Notes: generated by a model not told the origin, from the sequence alone. Positions 26,967-36,799 are shown, counted from the first letter of the stretch. The stretch: DNA of 64,000 nucleotides from Nitrospirota bacterium (GCA_004321915.1 SCQE01000021.1:1-64000); one strand, 5' to 3'. Made by a program: numbers and translations.

Positions 26967-28331
26967 ATGCGTTCCGGAAAAAAAAACTTCAATATAAAAC
27001 TGCGTATTTTTTTGTTCGTTGTTGCCGCTTTGTGGCTGCAGGCCCCGTTGTGTTCCAAGGTTGCGGCCTCCGAAATAGACACGCTCATTAAAGCTGCTGA
27101 ATCCGGGGACGCAAACGCGCAGGAAACTCTCGGAGAGATGTACCACAAGGGAATAGGGATGCCTGCTATTTACGGGGAGGCCTTTAAGTGGTATCTGAAG
27201 GCCGCCCAAAACGGGAACCTGCTCGCGCATTATTTCCTGAGCGAACTTTACGAGAAGGGGCAGGGGGTACCCAAGGACTACTCGGCTGCGGAGTCGTGGC
27301 AGTTAAAAGGCGGCGAACTGATGACCCCTCTCGCAGACCTTTATATGCAGTCGAAGTTCAGACGCGAAGAAACGCCCCCCCCACAGGTTGCCGAAGCTAT
27401 AAAAAAATACAAGGACCTCTCGGAAAAGGGCAGCGAAATCGCGCAGATCATACTCGGCGATTTTTACCGCTCCGCAAAAGAACCTGCCGAGGCCGAAAAA
27501 TACTACCGCAAGGCCGTAGAAAAAAATAACACGTTGGCGCAGATAAAACTCGGAAAGCTTTTATATTTCGGGGACAGCGGCGCGATAAAAGACCTGAACG
27601 GGGCGCTCGGCTGGTTCAGCAAAGCAGCGGAACAAGGCAACGAGATGGCGCAGGTCATCCTCGGAGATATTTATATTAAAGGGCTGGGGCCTTCCGATGC
27701 CTTGAAATGGTACGCGAAGGCCGCGGAACAGGGCAATACTGTCGCGTATCTCAGGCTGGGTTATCTCTATGCGGACGGAGACGGCGTAAAGAAGGATTAT
27801 CAGGAAGCGCTCAACTGGTTTCAAAAAGCGGCCTCGCAGGGTAATGCTCAGGGGATTGTCCGCATAGGCGACATGTACAGAAAAGGCGAGGGCGTAAAAA
27901 GGGATGTGGATGAGGCGATGAAATGGTATGTGACCGCGGCGGAAAAGGGCGACATAAAGACCCAGTTTTATCTGGGCACTTTATATATGCAGGGTCTGGT
28001 CGTCAAGAAGAATGCGGCCGAGGCGATGAGATGGTACAAGATGGCTGCCGACAAGGGCGACATGAAAAGCATAGTGCATATAGGCAATCTCTATCGTGAC
28101 GGCGAAGGTGTCAAGCACGACATGGCCGAGGCCCTGAAGTGGTACAGAACGGCTGCTGACAAAGGGGATGTAGACACCCAATACTATCTCGGACACATAC
28201 ATCTTTACGGCACCGGCGTCGGCAGAAACTATCCCGAGGCGGAGAAGTGGTTCAAAAAGGCTGCGGCCAACGGCAGCGATGCAGCCCGGAAAAGGCTCTA
28301 CGAGATGGAGCAGCAAGGTCTTCTGAATTGA
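26967..28331 (+). CDS. Exported Sel1-repeat (TPR-like) protein
   Basis: The 454-residue protein has a signal peptide (LRIFLFVVAALWLQ, cleavage after about residue 36) and about eleven Sel1 repeats of 35-36 residues, for example AQVILGDIYIKGLG and AYLRLGYLYADGDGVKKDY. Sel1 solenoids are scaffolds for protein complexes in the periplasm or envelope. It is followed by tmk, whose TTG start overlaps the stop (TTGA). Function here is unknown; the spacing of the repeats is regular, so the gene looks intact. Confidence 0.85.
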   Translation: MRSGKKNFNIKLRIFLFVVAALWLQAPLCSKVAASEIDTLIKAAESGDANAQETLGEMYHKGIGMPAIYGEAFKWYLKAAQNGNLLAHYFLSELYEKGQGVPKDYSAAESWQLKGGELMTPLADLYMQSKFRREETPPPQVAEAIKKYKDLSEKGSEIAQIILGDFYRSAKEPAEAEKYYRKAVEKNNTLAQIKLGKLLYFGDSGAIKDLNGALGWFSKAAEQGNEMAQVILGDIYIKGLGPSDALKWYAKAAEQGNTVAYLRLGYLYADGDGVKKDYQEALNWFQKAASQGNAQGIVRIGDMYRKGEGVKRDVDEAMKWYVTAAEKGDIKTQFYLGTLYMQGLVVKKNAAEAMRWYKMAADKGDMKSIVHIGNLYRDGEGVKHDMAEALKWYRTAADKGDVDTQYYLGHIHLYGTGVGRNYPEAEKWFKKAAANGSDAARKRLYEMEQQGLLN

Positions 28332-28972
28332 GCGGTAAAGACAAGACGTATAACGGCATATTTATCTCTTTCGAGGGGATAGACGGTTGCGGCAAGACCA
28401 CGCAAAGCAGGGCGCTTCAGGAATATTTCAGGTCCAAAGGCCGCGAGGCCGTACTTACGCTCGAACCGGGCGGGACATTGATAGGCACAAGAATAAGAGA
28501 GGTGCTGCTTCAGCCGGAGCATAAAGAGATGTCGCCGGTAACGGAGCTGCTTCTCTATAATGCGGCCCGGGCCCAGCATATCGCCGAAAAAATACTGCCT
28601 GAACTTAAAAAAGGGACCGTAGTTATTACGGACCGTTTCACAGACTCGACAACCGCTTATCAGGGATACGGCAGGGGCATGGACCTCTCTCTGATAAATT
28701 CCATAAACGACATTGCCACGAACGGGATAAAACCGGACCTGACCATTCTGCTGGATTTGGACCCTGAAGCCGGGCTCGGAAGGAATAAGAGCGTAAATAA
28801 GGTTGACCGCTTCGAACTCGAGGCCCTAGCCTTTCACCAAAAAGTACGCAAGGGCTTTCTCGAAATAGCAGGCATGGAACGCGAAAGGTTCGAGCTTATC
28901 GATGCGTCCCTGCCTGTCGGGGAAGTGAGCAAAAAAATAGCGGGCATGGTCAATAACCGTTATGGCGTTTAA
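28328..28972 (+). CDS. tmk: Thymidylate kinase
   Basis: Phosphorylates dTMP to dTDP. The 214-residue protein has the P-loop FEGIDGCGKTTQ near residue 14, LEPGGT (acceptor site), the DRF motif in VITDRFTDSTTAYQG near residue 101, and a LID region. The start is TTG 28328, which overlaps the stop of the Sel1 gene and gives the usual length; the longer frame to 28247 would lie inside that gene. The order tmk-holB-ricT-metG resembles the tmk-holB-yaaT region of Firmicutes. Confidence 0.94.
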   Translation: MSGKDKTYNGIFISFEGIDGCGKTTQSRALQEYFRSKGREAVLTLEPGGTLIGTRIREVLLQPEHKEMSPVTELLLYNAARAQHIAEKILPELKKGTVVITDRFTDSTTAYQGYGRGMDLSLINSINDIATNGIKPDLTILLDLDPEAGLGRNKSVNKVDRFELEALAFHQKVRKGFLEIAGMERERFELIDASLPVGEVSKKIAGMVNNRYGV

Positions 28973-29984
28973 GGACATAGCAGGCCAGAAGCAGGCGTTA
29001 AGCATTCTTCAGGGGACGATAAGAAAAAAACGCACGCCTTCCGCTTTTTTGTTTTCGGGGGACCTCGGAATAGGCAAATGTCTTGCTGCCGTGAATTATG
29101 CAAAAACCCTGAACTGTCTGGGGCCGCAAGGTCCGGATTGTTGCGACAAATGCTCGTCCTGCGGAAAGATAGCAACAGGCAATCACCCCGACGTTCTGGT
29201 GGTCTCGCTCGAAAATGTCGAAAAAACGCTTTCGCTCAAGCCGAAAGAGAGCAAGGACGGCAACAGGTACGAGTATCCGATAGAGGCGATAAGAAAAATC
29301 GAAGAGTTCCTTTATCTGAAATCCTACGAAGGCGGATATAAAGTCGTCATAATCGACGATGCCGACGCGATGAATTTAAACACGGCCAATGCCTTTCTGA
29401 AAACGCTCGAAGAGCCCCCTCCGGGCAGTCTTATAATACTCGTCACATCCGAGGCAGGCGCTCTTCCCGATACTATAAGGTCCCGTTGCACGAATGTGGT
29501 ATTCAGGCCGCTGCCTCTTGCCGAGTGCAAAAAACTTACCGAGGGAAGGGCCGGCGATTCGCCGGAGTTGGCGATGAACCTTGCTGGAGGCAGGCCGGGG
29601 TTCTGCGTTTCAAGGGATTTTCCACGGGAGAAGGAAAGGTTTCTCTCGAGTCTTCAGGACATATTTTCAGGTTCCGCGTCAAAGGACGCGTGGAAAGACA
29701 AGGCGGAAATCAGGCAGTGGCTTGAACTGGCCTCGGTCTTCATCCGCGATATCGTAATAGCTAAACTGCCCGGACACGGACAACATTCGCTGCTCGGAGA
29801 CTTGGGCGGATTAAGGACGCCAAACAACAGGCCTTTTGCAGAGGCGATAAAAAAAGTCGACATCGAACGGTTGCTCGAAACCCATCGGCTTCTCGAAAGA
29901 TTTAAAGGGGTGCTTGATTTTAACCCCAACAAATCAATATCATGGAATTACGTGTCAAGCCTTATGAAAGGCTGTCTCGACTGA
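28962..29984 (+). CDS. holB: DNA polymerase III delta-prime subunit
   Basis: AAA+ clamp-loader subunit of 340 residues. It has DIAGQKQA, a P-loop region SGDLGIGKCLAA near residue 32, zinc ligands (CLGPQGPDCCDKCSSC near residue 50), a Walker B-like VVIIDDADAMN, and the SRC sensor motif IRSRCTNVVF. The P-loop lacks the usual Thr or Ser after the lysine (Cys instead), consistent with delta-prime subunits that do not hydrolyse ATP. It overlaps tmk by 11 nt. Confidence 0.92.
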   Translation: MAFKDIAGQKQALSILQGTIRKKRTPSAFLFSGDLGIGKCLAAVNYAKTLNCLGPQGPDCCDKCSSCGKIATGNHPDVLVVSLENVEKTLSLKPKESKDGNRYEYPIEAIRKIEEFLYLKSYEGGYKVVIIDDADAMNLNTANAFLKTLEEPPPGSLIILVTSEAGALPDTIRSRCTNVVFRPLPLAECKKLTEGRAGDSPELAMNLAGGRPGFCVSRDFPREKERFLSSLQDIFSGSASKDAWKDKAEIRQWLELASVFIRDIVIAKLPGHGQHSLLGDLGGLRTPNNRPFAEAIKKVDIERLLETHRLLERFKGVLDFNPNKSISWNYVSSLMKGCLD

Positions 29985-30022
29985 TTCACCAAATTCAAAA
30001 ATCCCCCGGGGGTATCTTATAA

Positions 30023-30985
30023 ATGCCGGAAATCGTAGGAATAAAATTCAAGCAGTGCGGGAAGGCTTACGACTTTGAAGCCAACGAGTTGGACCTGAAG
30101 ATCGGCGACAGCGTTATCGTCGAGTCCGACTTCGGCATAAGCGTAGGCAGGGTGGTAACGGAAAAAAAAGGCGTCGAACCGTCGGACCGGCAGTTCAAGA
30201 AAGTGATACGACATATGAACGATACCGATAAAAAGTCGAAAGAGGAGAATGCCAAGATCGAAAAAGAGGCCCGCGATTATTGCAGGGAGCGCATTATGGC
30301 GCGCGGCCTTCCGATGAAGCTGGTCGGCGCCGAATCCACTCTGGACAGAAAGAGGATAGTTTTTTATTTTACGGCCGACGGCAGAATAGATTTCAGGGAG
30401 CTCGTAAAAGACCTTGCCGCGAAATTCAAAACAAGGATCGAGATGCGCCAGATCGGGGTGCGGGATGAGGCCCGTTTCATAGGCGGCATAGGCATTTGCG
30501 GCAGGACCCTCTGCTGCAGCACTTTCCTATCTTCGTTCGAGCCTGTTTCGATAAAGATGGCCAAGAAACAGGAGCTTACCTTGAATGTGGGAAAACTGTC
30601 CGGCCAGTGCGGCAGGCTGATGTGCTGTCTGCGTTACGAATACGAGGGCAGGCTTGAAGGGATCACAGCGGACGAAGAGCTTCCGGCGGAGCTTGAAGAG
30701 AAAGCCAAAAGCGAACCCGAAGGCATGATATCTCAGGTGCTTTCGAAGATAAAAGAGAACGGGGATGAAAATCGGCCGCAACAGGACAGCAAAGCACAGA
30801 CCTCCGCCGCCCGCGTGCCGAACAAAGACAACCGCCATAGGGGCCGTAGAGATGTCCGGGAGCAACAAAAACCGGATATGAAAACCGCACAACCGGAAAA
30901 CCAGCCCCAAGCTGAAGGCGAGCAGCCGAAGCAGGAAAAGCGCCACGACCGCCGTCCAAGGAGAAGAAGACGGCCCAACAAATGA
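30023..30985 (+). CDS. ricT: RicT/YaaT (PSP1 domain) protein
   Basis: The 320-residue protein is a PSP1-domain member: VGIKFKQCGKAYDF, then GIGICGRTLCCSTFLSSFEPVSIKMAK and SGQCGRLMCCLRYEYE. The paired cysteines bind an Fe-S cluster in the Bacillus RicAFT complex, which affects RNase Y-dependent mRNA processing. In Gram-negatives the role is less clear. The C-terminal third (from about residue 235) is a low-complexity tail rich in Q, E, K and R, ending in an Arg-rich stretch. metG overlaps the stop by 4 nt. Confidence 0.92.
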   Translation: MPEIVGIKFKQCGKAYDFEANELDLKIGDSVIVESDFGISVGRVVTEKKGVEPSDRQFKKVIRHMNDTDKKSKEENAKIEKEARDYCRERIMARGLPMKLVGAESTLDRKRIVFYFTADGRIDFRELVKDLAAKFKTRIEMRQIGVRDEARFIGGIGICGRTLCCSTFLSSFEPVSIKMAKKQELTLNVGKLSGQCGRLMCCLRYEYEGRLEGITADEELPAELEEKAKSEPEGMISQVLSKIKENGDENRPQQDSKAQTSAARVPNKDNRHRGRRDVREQQKPDMKTAQPENQPQAEGEQPKQEKRHDRRPRRRRRPNK

Positions 30986-32928
30986 GCTCGATACCGGAAA
31001 AATTTTATGTGACCACCCCGATTTACTATGTGAACGACATACCGCACATAGGTCACGCATACACGACAATCGCCGCCGACATACTGGCCCGCTACAACCG
31101 GATGAACGGCAACGATGTCTTCTTTCTTACAGGCACCGACGAACACGGACAAAAGGTCGAGAAGGCCGCGAAAGACCGGGGCATGACGCCGAAAGGGCAT
31201 TCGGACCTGATGGTCAAAAACTTCAATGAGCTTTGGGTAAAACTCAACATAAGCAATGACGCGTTTATCAGGACGACCGACGTCGAACATAAAAAAATAG
31301 TTCAGGAAATAATGTCCGGCCTATGGCGGGCCGGAGAGATAGAGAAGCGCTCATACACGGGGATGTACTGCACTCCCTGCGAAAGGTTCTGGACCGAAAA
31401 AGACCTTGCGGAAGGCAACTGCCCGGATTGCGGCAGGCCTGTCGAGAGGATAGAAGAGAACAACTACTTTTTCCTGATGTCAAAATATCAGGACAGGCTT
31501 ATAAAACATATCGAACAAAACCCCCGTTTTATTCTGCCCGGGACCAGACGCAACGAAGTGCTCGGCTTTTTAAAAAACAATCAGCTCGGAGACCTTTGCA
31601 TATCACGGCCTGCAGCCAGACTGGCGTGGGGCATACCTCTGCCGTTCGATGAAAACTACACCACTTATGTTTGGTTCGACGCGCTCGTGAATTACTATTC
31701 CGCTACGAAATATCTTGCGCCTGAAAAAAATAAAACCGGCTTCTGGCCCGCACAGCATCACATAATAGGCAAGGACATCCTTACGACGCATTCCGTATAC
31801 TGGTCGACAATGCTGATGGCGCTCGGCATGCCCCTGCCGGAAAATATCTTCGCTCACGGGTGGTGGACGGTGCGCGGCAAGAAGATGTCGAAATCGCTCG
31901 GCAATGTAACTGCGCCGGGAGAGCTGGTGGACCGTTTCGGGGCCGATGCCTTCAGGTTTTTTCTGTTCAGAGAGATACCCTTCGGCCTTGACGGAGATTT
32001 TTCCGAAGAGGCCCTGATAAAAAGGACCAATACGGACCTTGCCAATGATTTCGGCAACCTTGCCGGCAGGGTCTTAACGATGGCGGAAAAATATTTCGGC
32101 GGGGCACTCCCTGAACCTGCCGGTGAAGAAAATGAAATGAGACTCCTGTCAGAAGAAATCTCCGCCGGATTTGACCGCTCGCTCAAGCGGCTCGATTTTC
32201 ACGGGGCACTCGATGAGGTTTGGCGGCTTGTTTCTTACACGAACAAATATGTGGATTCTTCCGCGCCTTGGACGCTCGCAAAAGATCCGGCGTTGGAGGG
32301 AAGGCTGCGCACCGTAATATATTCGGCGGTAGAGGCGGTCAGGATTATTACGCTTTATCTTCATCCGTTTATACCCGAAGCAACCGCCAAATTATGGCGA
32401 CAGTTAGGATTTGAACAGGACATCCGGTCGTTCGGGACACGTACCGCCTGCGGATGGGGACTGCTTAAACCGGGAGTAAAGGTGCAAAAAGGGGAGGCAC
32501 TGTTTCCTCGTGTTGAAACCGGGGACCCGGCGGTCAAACAGGAAAAACAGAAAAACAAAGAAGCCAAAAAGGAGAAGCAACATATGACCGAACAAAATAT
32601 GATCGACCTTATAGGGATAGAGGATTTTGCAAAGGTGCAGCTTAAGGTCGGGCTGGTGCTCAGCGCCGAAAAGGTGGAGAAATCCGAAAAGCTCATAAAA
32701 CTGAAGGTGGACACGGGTGAAGAGAGGCAGATAGTCGCCGGCATAGGGAAATCGTACACCCCCGAATATCTGGTCGGCAAAAAGATCGTCGTGGTCGCAA
32801 ACCTTAAACCCGCAAAGCTGATGGGAATAGAATCTCACGGTATGTTGTTGGCCGCTACCGATGCGGACGGCGTTTGCTCCATATTGGCCCTAGACAAAGA
32901 TGTTCAGCAAGGTTCCCGCGTAAAATAG
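30982..32928 (+). CDS. metG: Methionyl-tRNA synthetase with C-terminal tRNA-binding domain
   Basis: Class I synthetase of 648 residues: PIYYVNDIPHIGHAYT near residue 13 (HIGH), zinc-knuckle cysteines CTPC and CPDC near residues 130-150, KMSKS in GKKMSKSLGN near residue 300, an anticodon-binding helical domain, and a C-terminal Trbp111-type domain (DFAKVQLKVGLVLSAEKV to GVCSILALDKD) joined by a lysine-rich linker around residue 520-535. The Trbp111 domain mediates dimerisation and tRNA binding. Start ATG 30982 overlaps ricT by 4 nt. Confidence 0.96.
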   Translation: MSSIPEKFYVTTPIYYVNDIPHIGHAYTTIAADILARYNRMNGNDVFFLTGTDEHGQKVEKAAKDRGMTPKGHSDLMVKNFNELWVKLNISNDAFIRTTDVEHKKIVQEIMSGLWRAGEIEKRSYTGMYCTPCERFWTEKDLAEGNCPDCGRPVERIEENNYFFLMSKYQDRLIKHIEQNPRFILPGTRRNEVLGFLKNNQLGDLCISRPAARLAWGIPLPFDENYTTYVWFDALVNYYSATKYLAPEKNKTGFWPAQHHIIGKDILTTHSVYWSTMLMALGMPLPENIFAHGWWTVRGKKMSKSLGNVTAPGELVDRFGADAFRFFLFREIPFGLDGDFSEEALIKRTNTDLANDFGNLAGRVLTMAEKYFGGALPEPAGEENEMRLLSEEISAGFDRSLKRLDFHGALDEVWRLVSYTNKYVDSSAPWTLAKDPALEGRLRTVIYSAVEAVRIITLYLHPFIPEATAKLWRQLGFEQDIRSFGTRTACGWGLLKPGVKVQKGEALFPRVETGDPAVKQEKQKNKEAKKEKQHMTEQNMIDLIGIEDFAKVQLKVGLVLSAEKVEKSEKLIKLKVDTGEERQIVAGIGKSYTPEYLVGKKIVVVANLKPAKLMGIESHGMLLAATDADGVCSILALDKDVQQGSRVK

Positions 32929-32932
32929 CCCG

Positions 32933-33616
32933 ATGGCCGGCCGTAAAGTTAAAGACTGGCCTGAAAGCGAAAGACCTCGTGAAAGGCTGATAAACAACGG
33001 CCCCGAAGTTTTGTCCGACGCCCAACTTCTGGCGATCATCCTGAGGACCGGCAGCGGCAGGACGAATGTGATGGAGCTTTCGATATCGCTGCTCGAAAAA
33101 TTCAGATCGCTTAAGAATATCGACACGGCCTCTGTTCCGGAATTGTCGGAAACGGACGGGCTAGGCATAGCCAAGATAGCGCAGCTTAAAGCCGCCTTCG
33201 AGCTCGGCAAAAGGATGATGGCCGACTCCAAAGAGGATAAACCCTTGTTAAACTCGAGCGGCGCGGTTTATTCGTGCTTGGGCCCGGGTTTGAGGCATAT
33301 CAAGAAGGAAAAATTCATATGCCTCATGCTCGATGCAAAGAACAGACTGCTCAGGGAACACCTTGTGTCTGAGGGTACGCTCACGAATTCGATGATGCAT
33401 CCTAGGGAGGCATTCAAGGAGGCGATCAAAGAATCCGCAGCGTCGGTCATATTTGTCCATAATCATCCGAGCGGAGACCCCACGCCGAGCAAGGAAGACA
33501 TTGCGGTGACCGAACGCCTGAAAAACACCGGAAATATCGTCGGCATAACCGTGCTGGACCACGTGATCATCGGCGACGGAAAATACGTGAGCCTGAAGGA
33601 ACAGGGGTTGCTCTGA
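32933..33616 (+). CDS. radC: RadC/JAB domain DNA-repair-associated protein
   Basis: The 227-residue protein starts with WPESERPRERL and GPEVLSDAQLLAIILRTG (helix-hairpin-helix part) and ends with the JAMM metal motif HNHPSGDPTPSKED near residue 176. RadC proteins carry a metalloprotease-like fold, but no repair activity has been proven. The start lies 4 nt after metG. It closes the Sel1-tmk-holB-ricT-metG-radC run; the next gene is over 100 nt away. Confidence 0.93.
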   Translation: MAGRKVKDWPESERPRERLINNGPEVLSDAQLLAIILRTGSGRTNVMELSISLLEKFRSLKNIDTASVPELSETDGLGIAKIAQLKAAFELGKRMMADSKEDKPLLNSSGAVYSCLGPGLRHIKKEKFICLMLDAKNRLLREHLVSEGTLTNSMMHPREAFKEAIKESAASVIFVHNHPSGDPTPSKEDIAVTERLKNTGNIVGITVLDHVIIGDGKYVSLKEQGLL

Positions 33617-33730
33617 TGCGTTCCGGGCTGGCCGGCCGGTCTGATATGCAGTTTATGTTTTGTGATAAAATGATGCGATCAAAAAAGGCCGGACAAGGTC
33701 TTGGCAATATATATTACGGAGGAGCAAAGC

Positions 33731-34321
33731 ATGATTAAAAGAGCACTTATCAGCGTATCGGACAAAAGCGGTGTTGTGGAATTCGCAAGAGAGCTTTCGT
33801 CGATGGGCGTTGAAATACTTTCGACGGGTGGAACAGCTAAGGCGCTTCGGGAGGCGGGCGTTGCGGTAACCGAGGTTTCGGATTACACAGGCTTTCCTGA
33901 AATGATGGACGGCAGGCTCAAGACGCTCCACCCGAAGATCCACGGCGGACTGCTTTCGAGAAGAAGCAATCCCAAAGACATGGAAGATATTAAGAAACAC
34001 GGCATAAATACAATAGATGTGGTGGTTGTCAATCTCTATCCGTTTGAGCAGACCATAGCAAAGCCAAATGTGACTTTCGAAGAGGCCATCGAAAATATCG
34101 ATATAGGCGGGCCGGCCATGCTAAGGGCCGCATCGAAGAATTTTCAGGATGTAGCTGTGATAGTGGAGCCCGGCGACTATTCGCCTGTGGTTCAGGAACT
34201 CAAGAATTCGGGCGGCGAAATTAGCAGGGCGACAAAGCTTAGACTTGCCCAAAAAGTTTTCGCCCATACAGGGCGATACGATTCGCTTATTGCCGGATAT
34301 CTCGCAAAGGCGATCGGGTAG
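33731..34321 (+). CDS. purH: IMP cyclohydrolase, stand-alone PurH N-terminal domain
   Basis: The 196-residue protein covers only the methylglyoxal-synthase-like IMP cyclohydrolase half of Pur[17 protein letters not shown] at the start, STGGTAKAL, the [11 protein letters not shown] loop near residue 65, and [16 protein letters not shown] near residue 127. The AICAR transformylase domain (about 330 residues) is missing; a clean stop at 34321 is followed 12 nt later by purD. So inosine ring closure is encoded here and the formyl transfer must be elsewhere. ATG 33731 has GGAGG upstream. A TGATAAAAT extended -10-like site lies at 33663-33671. Confidence 0.9.
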   Translation: MIKRALISVSDKSGVVEFARELSSMGVEILSTGGTAKALREAGVAVTEVSDYTGFPEMMDGRLKTLHPKIHGGLLSRRSNPKDMEDIKKHGINTIDVVVVNLYPFEQTIAKPNVTFEEAIENIDIGGPAMLRAASKNFQDVAVIVEPGDYSPVVQELKNSGGEISRATKLRLAQKVFAHTGRYDSLIAGYLAKAIG

Positions 34322-34333
34322 AAAGGAGCTGTT

Positions 34334-35605
34334 ATGAAAGTACTGGTGGTTGGAAGCGGTGGAAGAGAACATGCGATAGTCTGGAAACTCTCGCAGTCAA
34401 GGCATGTGGATAAAATTTATTGCACGCCCGGGAACGCCGGAATAGCGGATATTGCGGAGTGCATATCGGTGGACACCGCCGACTTCAAGGGGCTTATAGA
34501 TTTTGTGAAATACGATTGGATAGATCTTACCTTTGTCGGCCCTGAAGAGCCGCTTTCGAGAGGCATCGTTGACGCTTTCGAAAAAGAGGGCAGAAAGATA
34601 GTAGGCCCGACAAAAGATGCCGCGCAACTCGAATCGAGCAAGGTCTTTTCAAAGGATTTTATGAGGCGCTATAAGATCCCGACCGCGGAATACAAGGTCT
34701 TCACATCCTATCCTCAGGCCGAAGACTATGTCCGGATGAAAGGCGCCCCGCTGGTCATAAAGGCCGACGGGCTTGCCGCAGGCAAAGGGGTCATCGTCGC
34801 GTCAACCGTTGACGAAGCTATAAAGGCCATAAGGCTGATAATGAAAGACAGGGCCTTTGGCGACGCCGGGGACCGCATTGTAGTAGAAGAATGCCTTCAG
34901 GGGGAGGAAGCGTCTTTTATGGCCTTTACCGACGGGATAACAATCGTGCCTATGGTAAGCTCTCAGGACCACAAGCGGGTTTATGATGAAGATAAAGGAC
35001 CTAACACCGGCGGGATGGGCGCTTACAGCCCCGCCCCTATCGTGACAAAGGAACTTGAAGAGTTGGTGATGGAGAAGGTCATGCGGCCTACGATTTTGGG
35101 CATGAAGACCGAAGGCATAGTTTTTAAAGGGATACTTTACGCGGGACTGATGATAAAGGACGGCGTGCCTAATGTGCTCGAATTCAACTGCAGGCTCGGG
35201 GACCCGGAGACCCAGCCTGTTTTGATGCGGCTCGAAACGGATTTTTACGAGATATGCGATGCCATAGCCTGCCAAAAACTTTCTGACATTAATATTTCAT
35301 GGAAGGATGAGGCAGCGGTTTGCGTAGTACTCGCTTCGGGCGGATATCCGGGCAAATACGATAAAGGCAAGATCATTTCCGGGCTCGACGATGCCGCAAA
35401 GACGGCCGACTCCTATGTCTTTCATGCAGGGACCGCTTTTGACAACGGAAAGGTCGTAACGAATGGGGGCCGCGTGCTCGGCGTGACCGCAACAGGCGCG
35501 GACATTTCTGCGGCCAAGGCCCAAGCTTACGAGGCCCTGAACAAAATAAGTTTCGAGGGAATGCATTACAGAAAAGATATTGCTGACAGGGCAATCCAGA
35601 GGTGA
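34334..35605 (+). CDS. purD: Phosphoribosylamine-glycine ligase
   Basis: ATP-grasp enzyme that makes GAR in purine synthesis. The 423-residue protein has MKVLVVGSGGREHAI, FVGPEEPLSRGIVD, the ATP-grasp segments APLVIKADGLAAGKGV and TGGMGAYSPAP, and the metal-site motif EFNCRLGDPETQ. AAAGGAG stands just before ATG 34334. It is 12 nt after the purH fragment and overlaps the DUF89 gene by 4 nt (GTGA), so the three form an operon. Confidence 0.96.
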   Translation: MKVLVVGSGGREHAIVWKLSQSRHVDKIYCTPGNAGIADIAECISVDTADFKGLIDFVKYDWIDLTFVGPEEPLSRGIVDAFEKEGRKIVGPTKDAAQLESSKVFSKDFMRRYKIPTAEYKVFTSYPQAEDYVRMKGAPLVIKADGLAAGKGVIVASTVDEAIKAIRLIMKDRAFGDAGDRIVVEECLQGEEASFMAFTDGITIVPMVSSQDHKRVYDEDKGPNTGGMGAYSPAPIVTKELEELVMEKVMRPTILGMKTEGIVFKGILYAGLMIKDGVPNVLEFNCRLGDPETQPVLMRLETDFYEICDAIACQKLSDINISWKDEAAVCVVLASGGYPGKYDKGKIISGLDDAAKTADSYVFHAGTAFDNGKVVTNGGRVLGVTATGADISAAKAQAYEALNKISFEGMHYRKDIADRAIQR

Positions 35606-36465
35606 ATGTACACATCGACTGCTTCCCCTGCTTTTTAAAGCAGACCCTTATTGCAGCTAGGCTCGGAACGGACGATCTTCAGCTGCAGGAGAGGATAATA
35701 AAGGGCGTTCTAGACGAGATAGGGGCCACCGACATGGGGCGTCCCCCCGCTTATTCGACCACTTTCCTGCATAGAAAGATCAGGAGCATTCTGGGGAAAG
35801 ACCCTTTTAAAGAGAACAAATCCGAATACAACCGTAAAGCGCTCGACCTCTATCCCGCATTGAAAGAAATGGTGCGGGACGCCAAAGACCCCCTCTGGAC
35901 CGCTTCGAGGCTTGCGATAGCTGGAAATATCATAGACTTCGGCATATACAGTTCGGTTGATATCGAAGGCGCTGTGCAGCGGGCGCTCGAAACGCCTCTT
36001 GCGGTCGATGATTACGCTGAATTGCGCGGATCTCTCGACGATTGCGATGAGGTCCTCTATCTGCTCGACAATGCGGGGGAGATAGTCTTCGACCGGATAC
36101 TCATAGAGCAGCTGAGGGCTTTAGGCATAAAAGTCAGGGCGGTGGCAAAGGGCATGCCTGTGCTTAACGATGCGACCCTTTATGACGCCGAAGAGATTGG
36201 TCTTACCGGGGTTTGCGAAGTGATAGACAACGGCTCCGACTGCATAGGCACCATTCTGGACATGACGCCGGAGCGTTTCAGGAAAGAGTTCGAAAATGCG
36301 CGGATTATTATAAGCAAGGGTCAGGGGAATTTCGAGACCCTCTATACCACCGGAGGGCCTGCTTCAAACAGCGGAAAAATATTCTTTCTCCTTCAGTCGA
36401 AATGCGAAGTGGTATCGAGAGAGCTTGGCCATGAGAAAGGGGCCATGCTGCTTATGGCCGGCTGA
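35602..36465 (+). CDS. DUF89/ARMT1-like damage-control phosphatase
   Basis: The 287-residue protein matches the bacterial and archaeal DUF89 family: HIDCFPCFLKQTL at the start, YLLDNAGEIVFDRILIEQL near residue 153, KGMPVLNDAT, and IISKGQGNFETLY near residue 233. The aspartate in LLDNAGE and the asparagines are metal and catalytic residues in characterised members, which hydrolyse damaged or surplus phosphometabolites. Placement next to purD suggests a role in cleaning up nucleotide intermediates, but this is inference. GTG 35602 overlaps the purD stop. Confidence 0.85.
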   Translation: MNVHIDCFPCFLKQTLIAARLGTDDLQLQERIIKGVLDEIGATDMGRPPAYSTTFLHRKIRSILGKDPFKENKSEYNRKALDLYPALKEMVRDAKDPLWTASRLAIAGNIIDFGIYSSVDIEGAVQRALETPLAVDDYAELRGSLDDCDEVLYLLDNAGEIVFDRILIEQLRALGIKVRAVAKGMPVLNDATLYDAEEIGLTGVCEVIDNGSDCIGTILDMTPERFRKEFENARIIISKGQGNFETLYTTGGPASNSGKIFFLLQSKCEVVSRELGHEKGAMLLMAG

Positions 36466-36535
36466 TTTTTTTGTTTTCAAGCGGAAGAATATTCCTTAAA
36501 ACTCAAAGGCATGCTGTGCTTTCCCTTGACAACAC

Positions 36536-36565
36536 CTCTATGTAGCTGCTAAACTGTCAAATCCT
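36536..36565 (+). promoter_or_regulatory. Sigma-70 promoter of rpsU
   Basis: TTGACA at 36536-36541, an 18-nt spacer and TAAACT at 36560-36565, preceded by TG at 36557-36558 (extended -10). It lies 26 nt before the S21 gene and is one of the best promoters in the window. Confidence 0.65.
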
Positions 36566-36590
36566 ATAAAGAGAGGGGTGATGAACAGGT

Positions 36591-36797
36591 ATGCCCTCCG
36601 TTAAAGTAAAAGATTCAGAGTCATTCGAGTCGGCCCTCAAGCACTTCAAAAAGCAGTGCGAGAGAGAAGGCATTTTGTCCGAGATAAAGAAAAGGGAGCA
36701 TTACGACAAGCCCAGCATTAAGAAGAAAAAGAAGATTATTGCTGCGCGTAAGAAAGCCGTTAAAAGATCCAGACCCGCACCGAGACCATCGAGATAA
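36591..36797 (+). CDS. rpsU: Ribosomal protein S21
   Basis: Small 30S subunit protein of 68 residues, with [22 protein letters not shown] and a basic C-terminus ([16 protein letters not shown]). ATG 36591 follows GGGGTGATG. It heads the macromolecular-synthesis cluster that continues with yqeY, a NIF3-like gene, dnaG and rpoD, recalling the rpsU-dnaG-rpoD operon of enterobacteria. A terminator directly after it would reduce transcription into the downstream genes. Confidence 0.95.
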   Translation: MPSVKVKDSESFESALKHFKKQCEREGILSEIKKREHYDKPSIKKKKKIIAARKKAVKRSRPAPRPSR

Positions 36798-36799
36798 GG

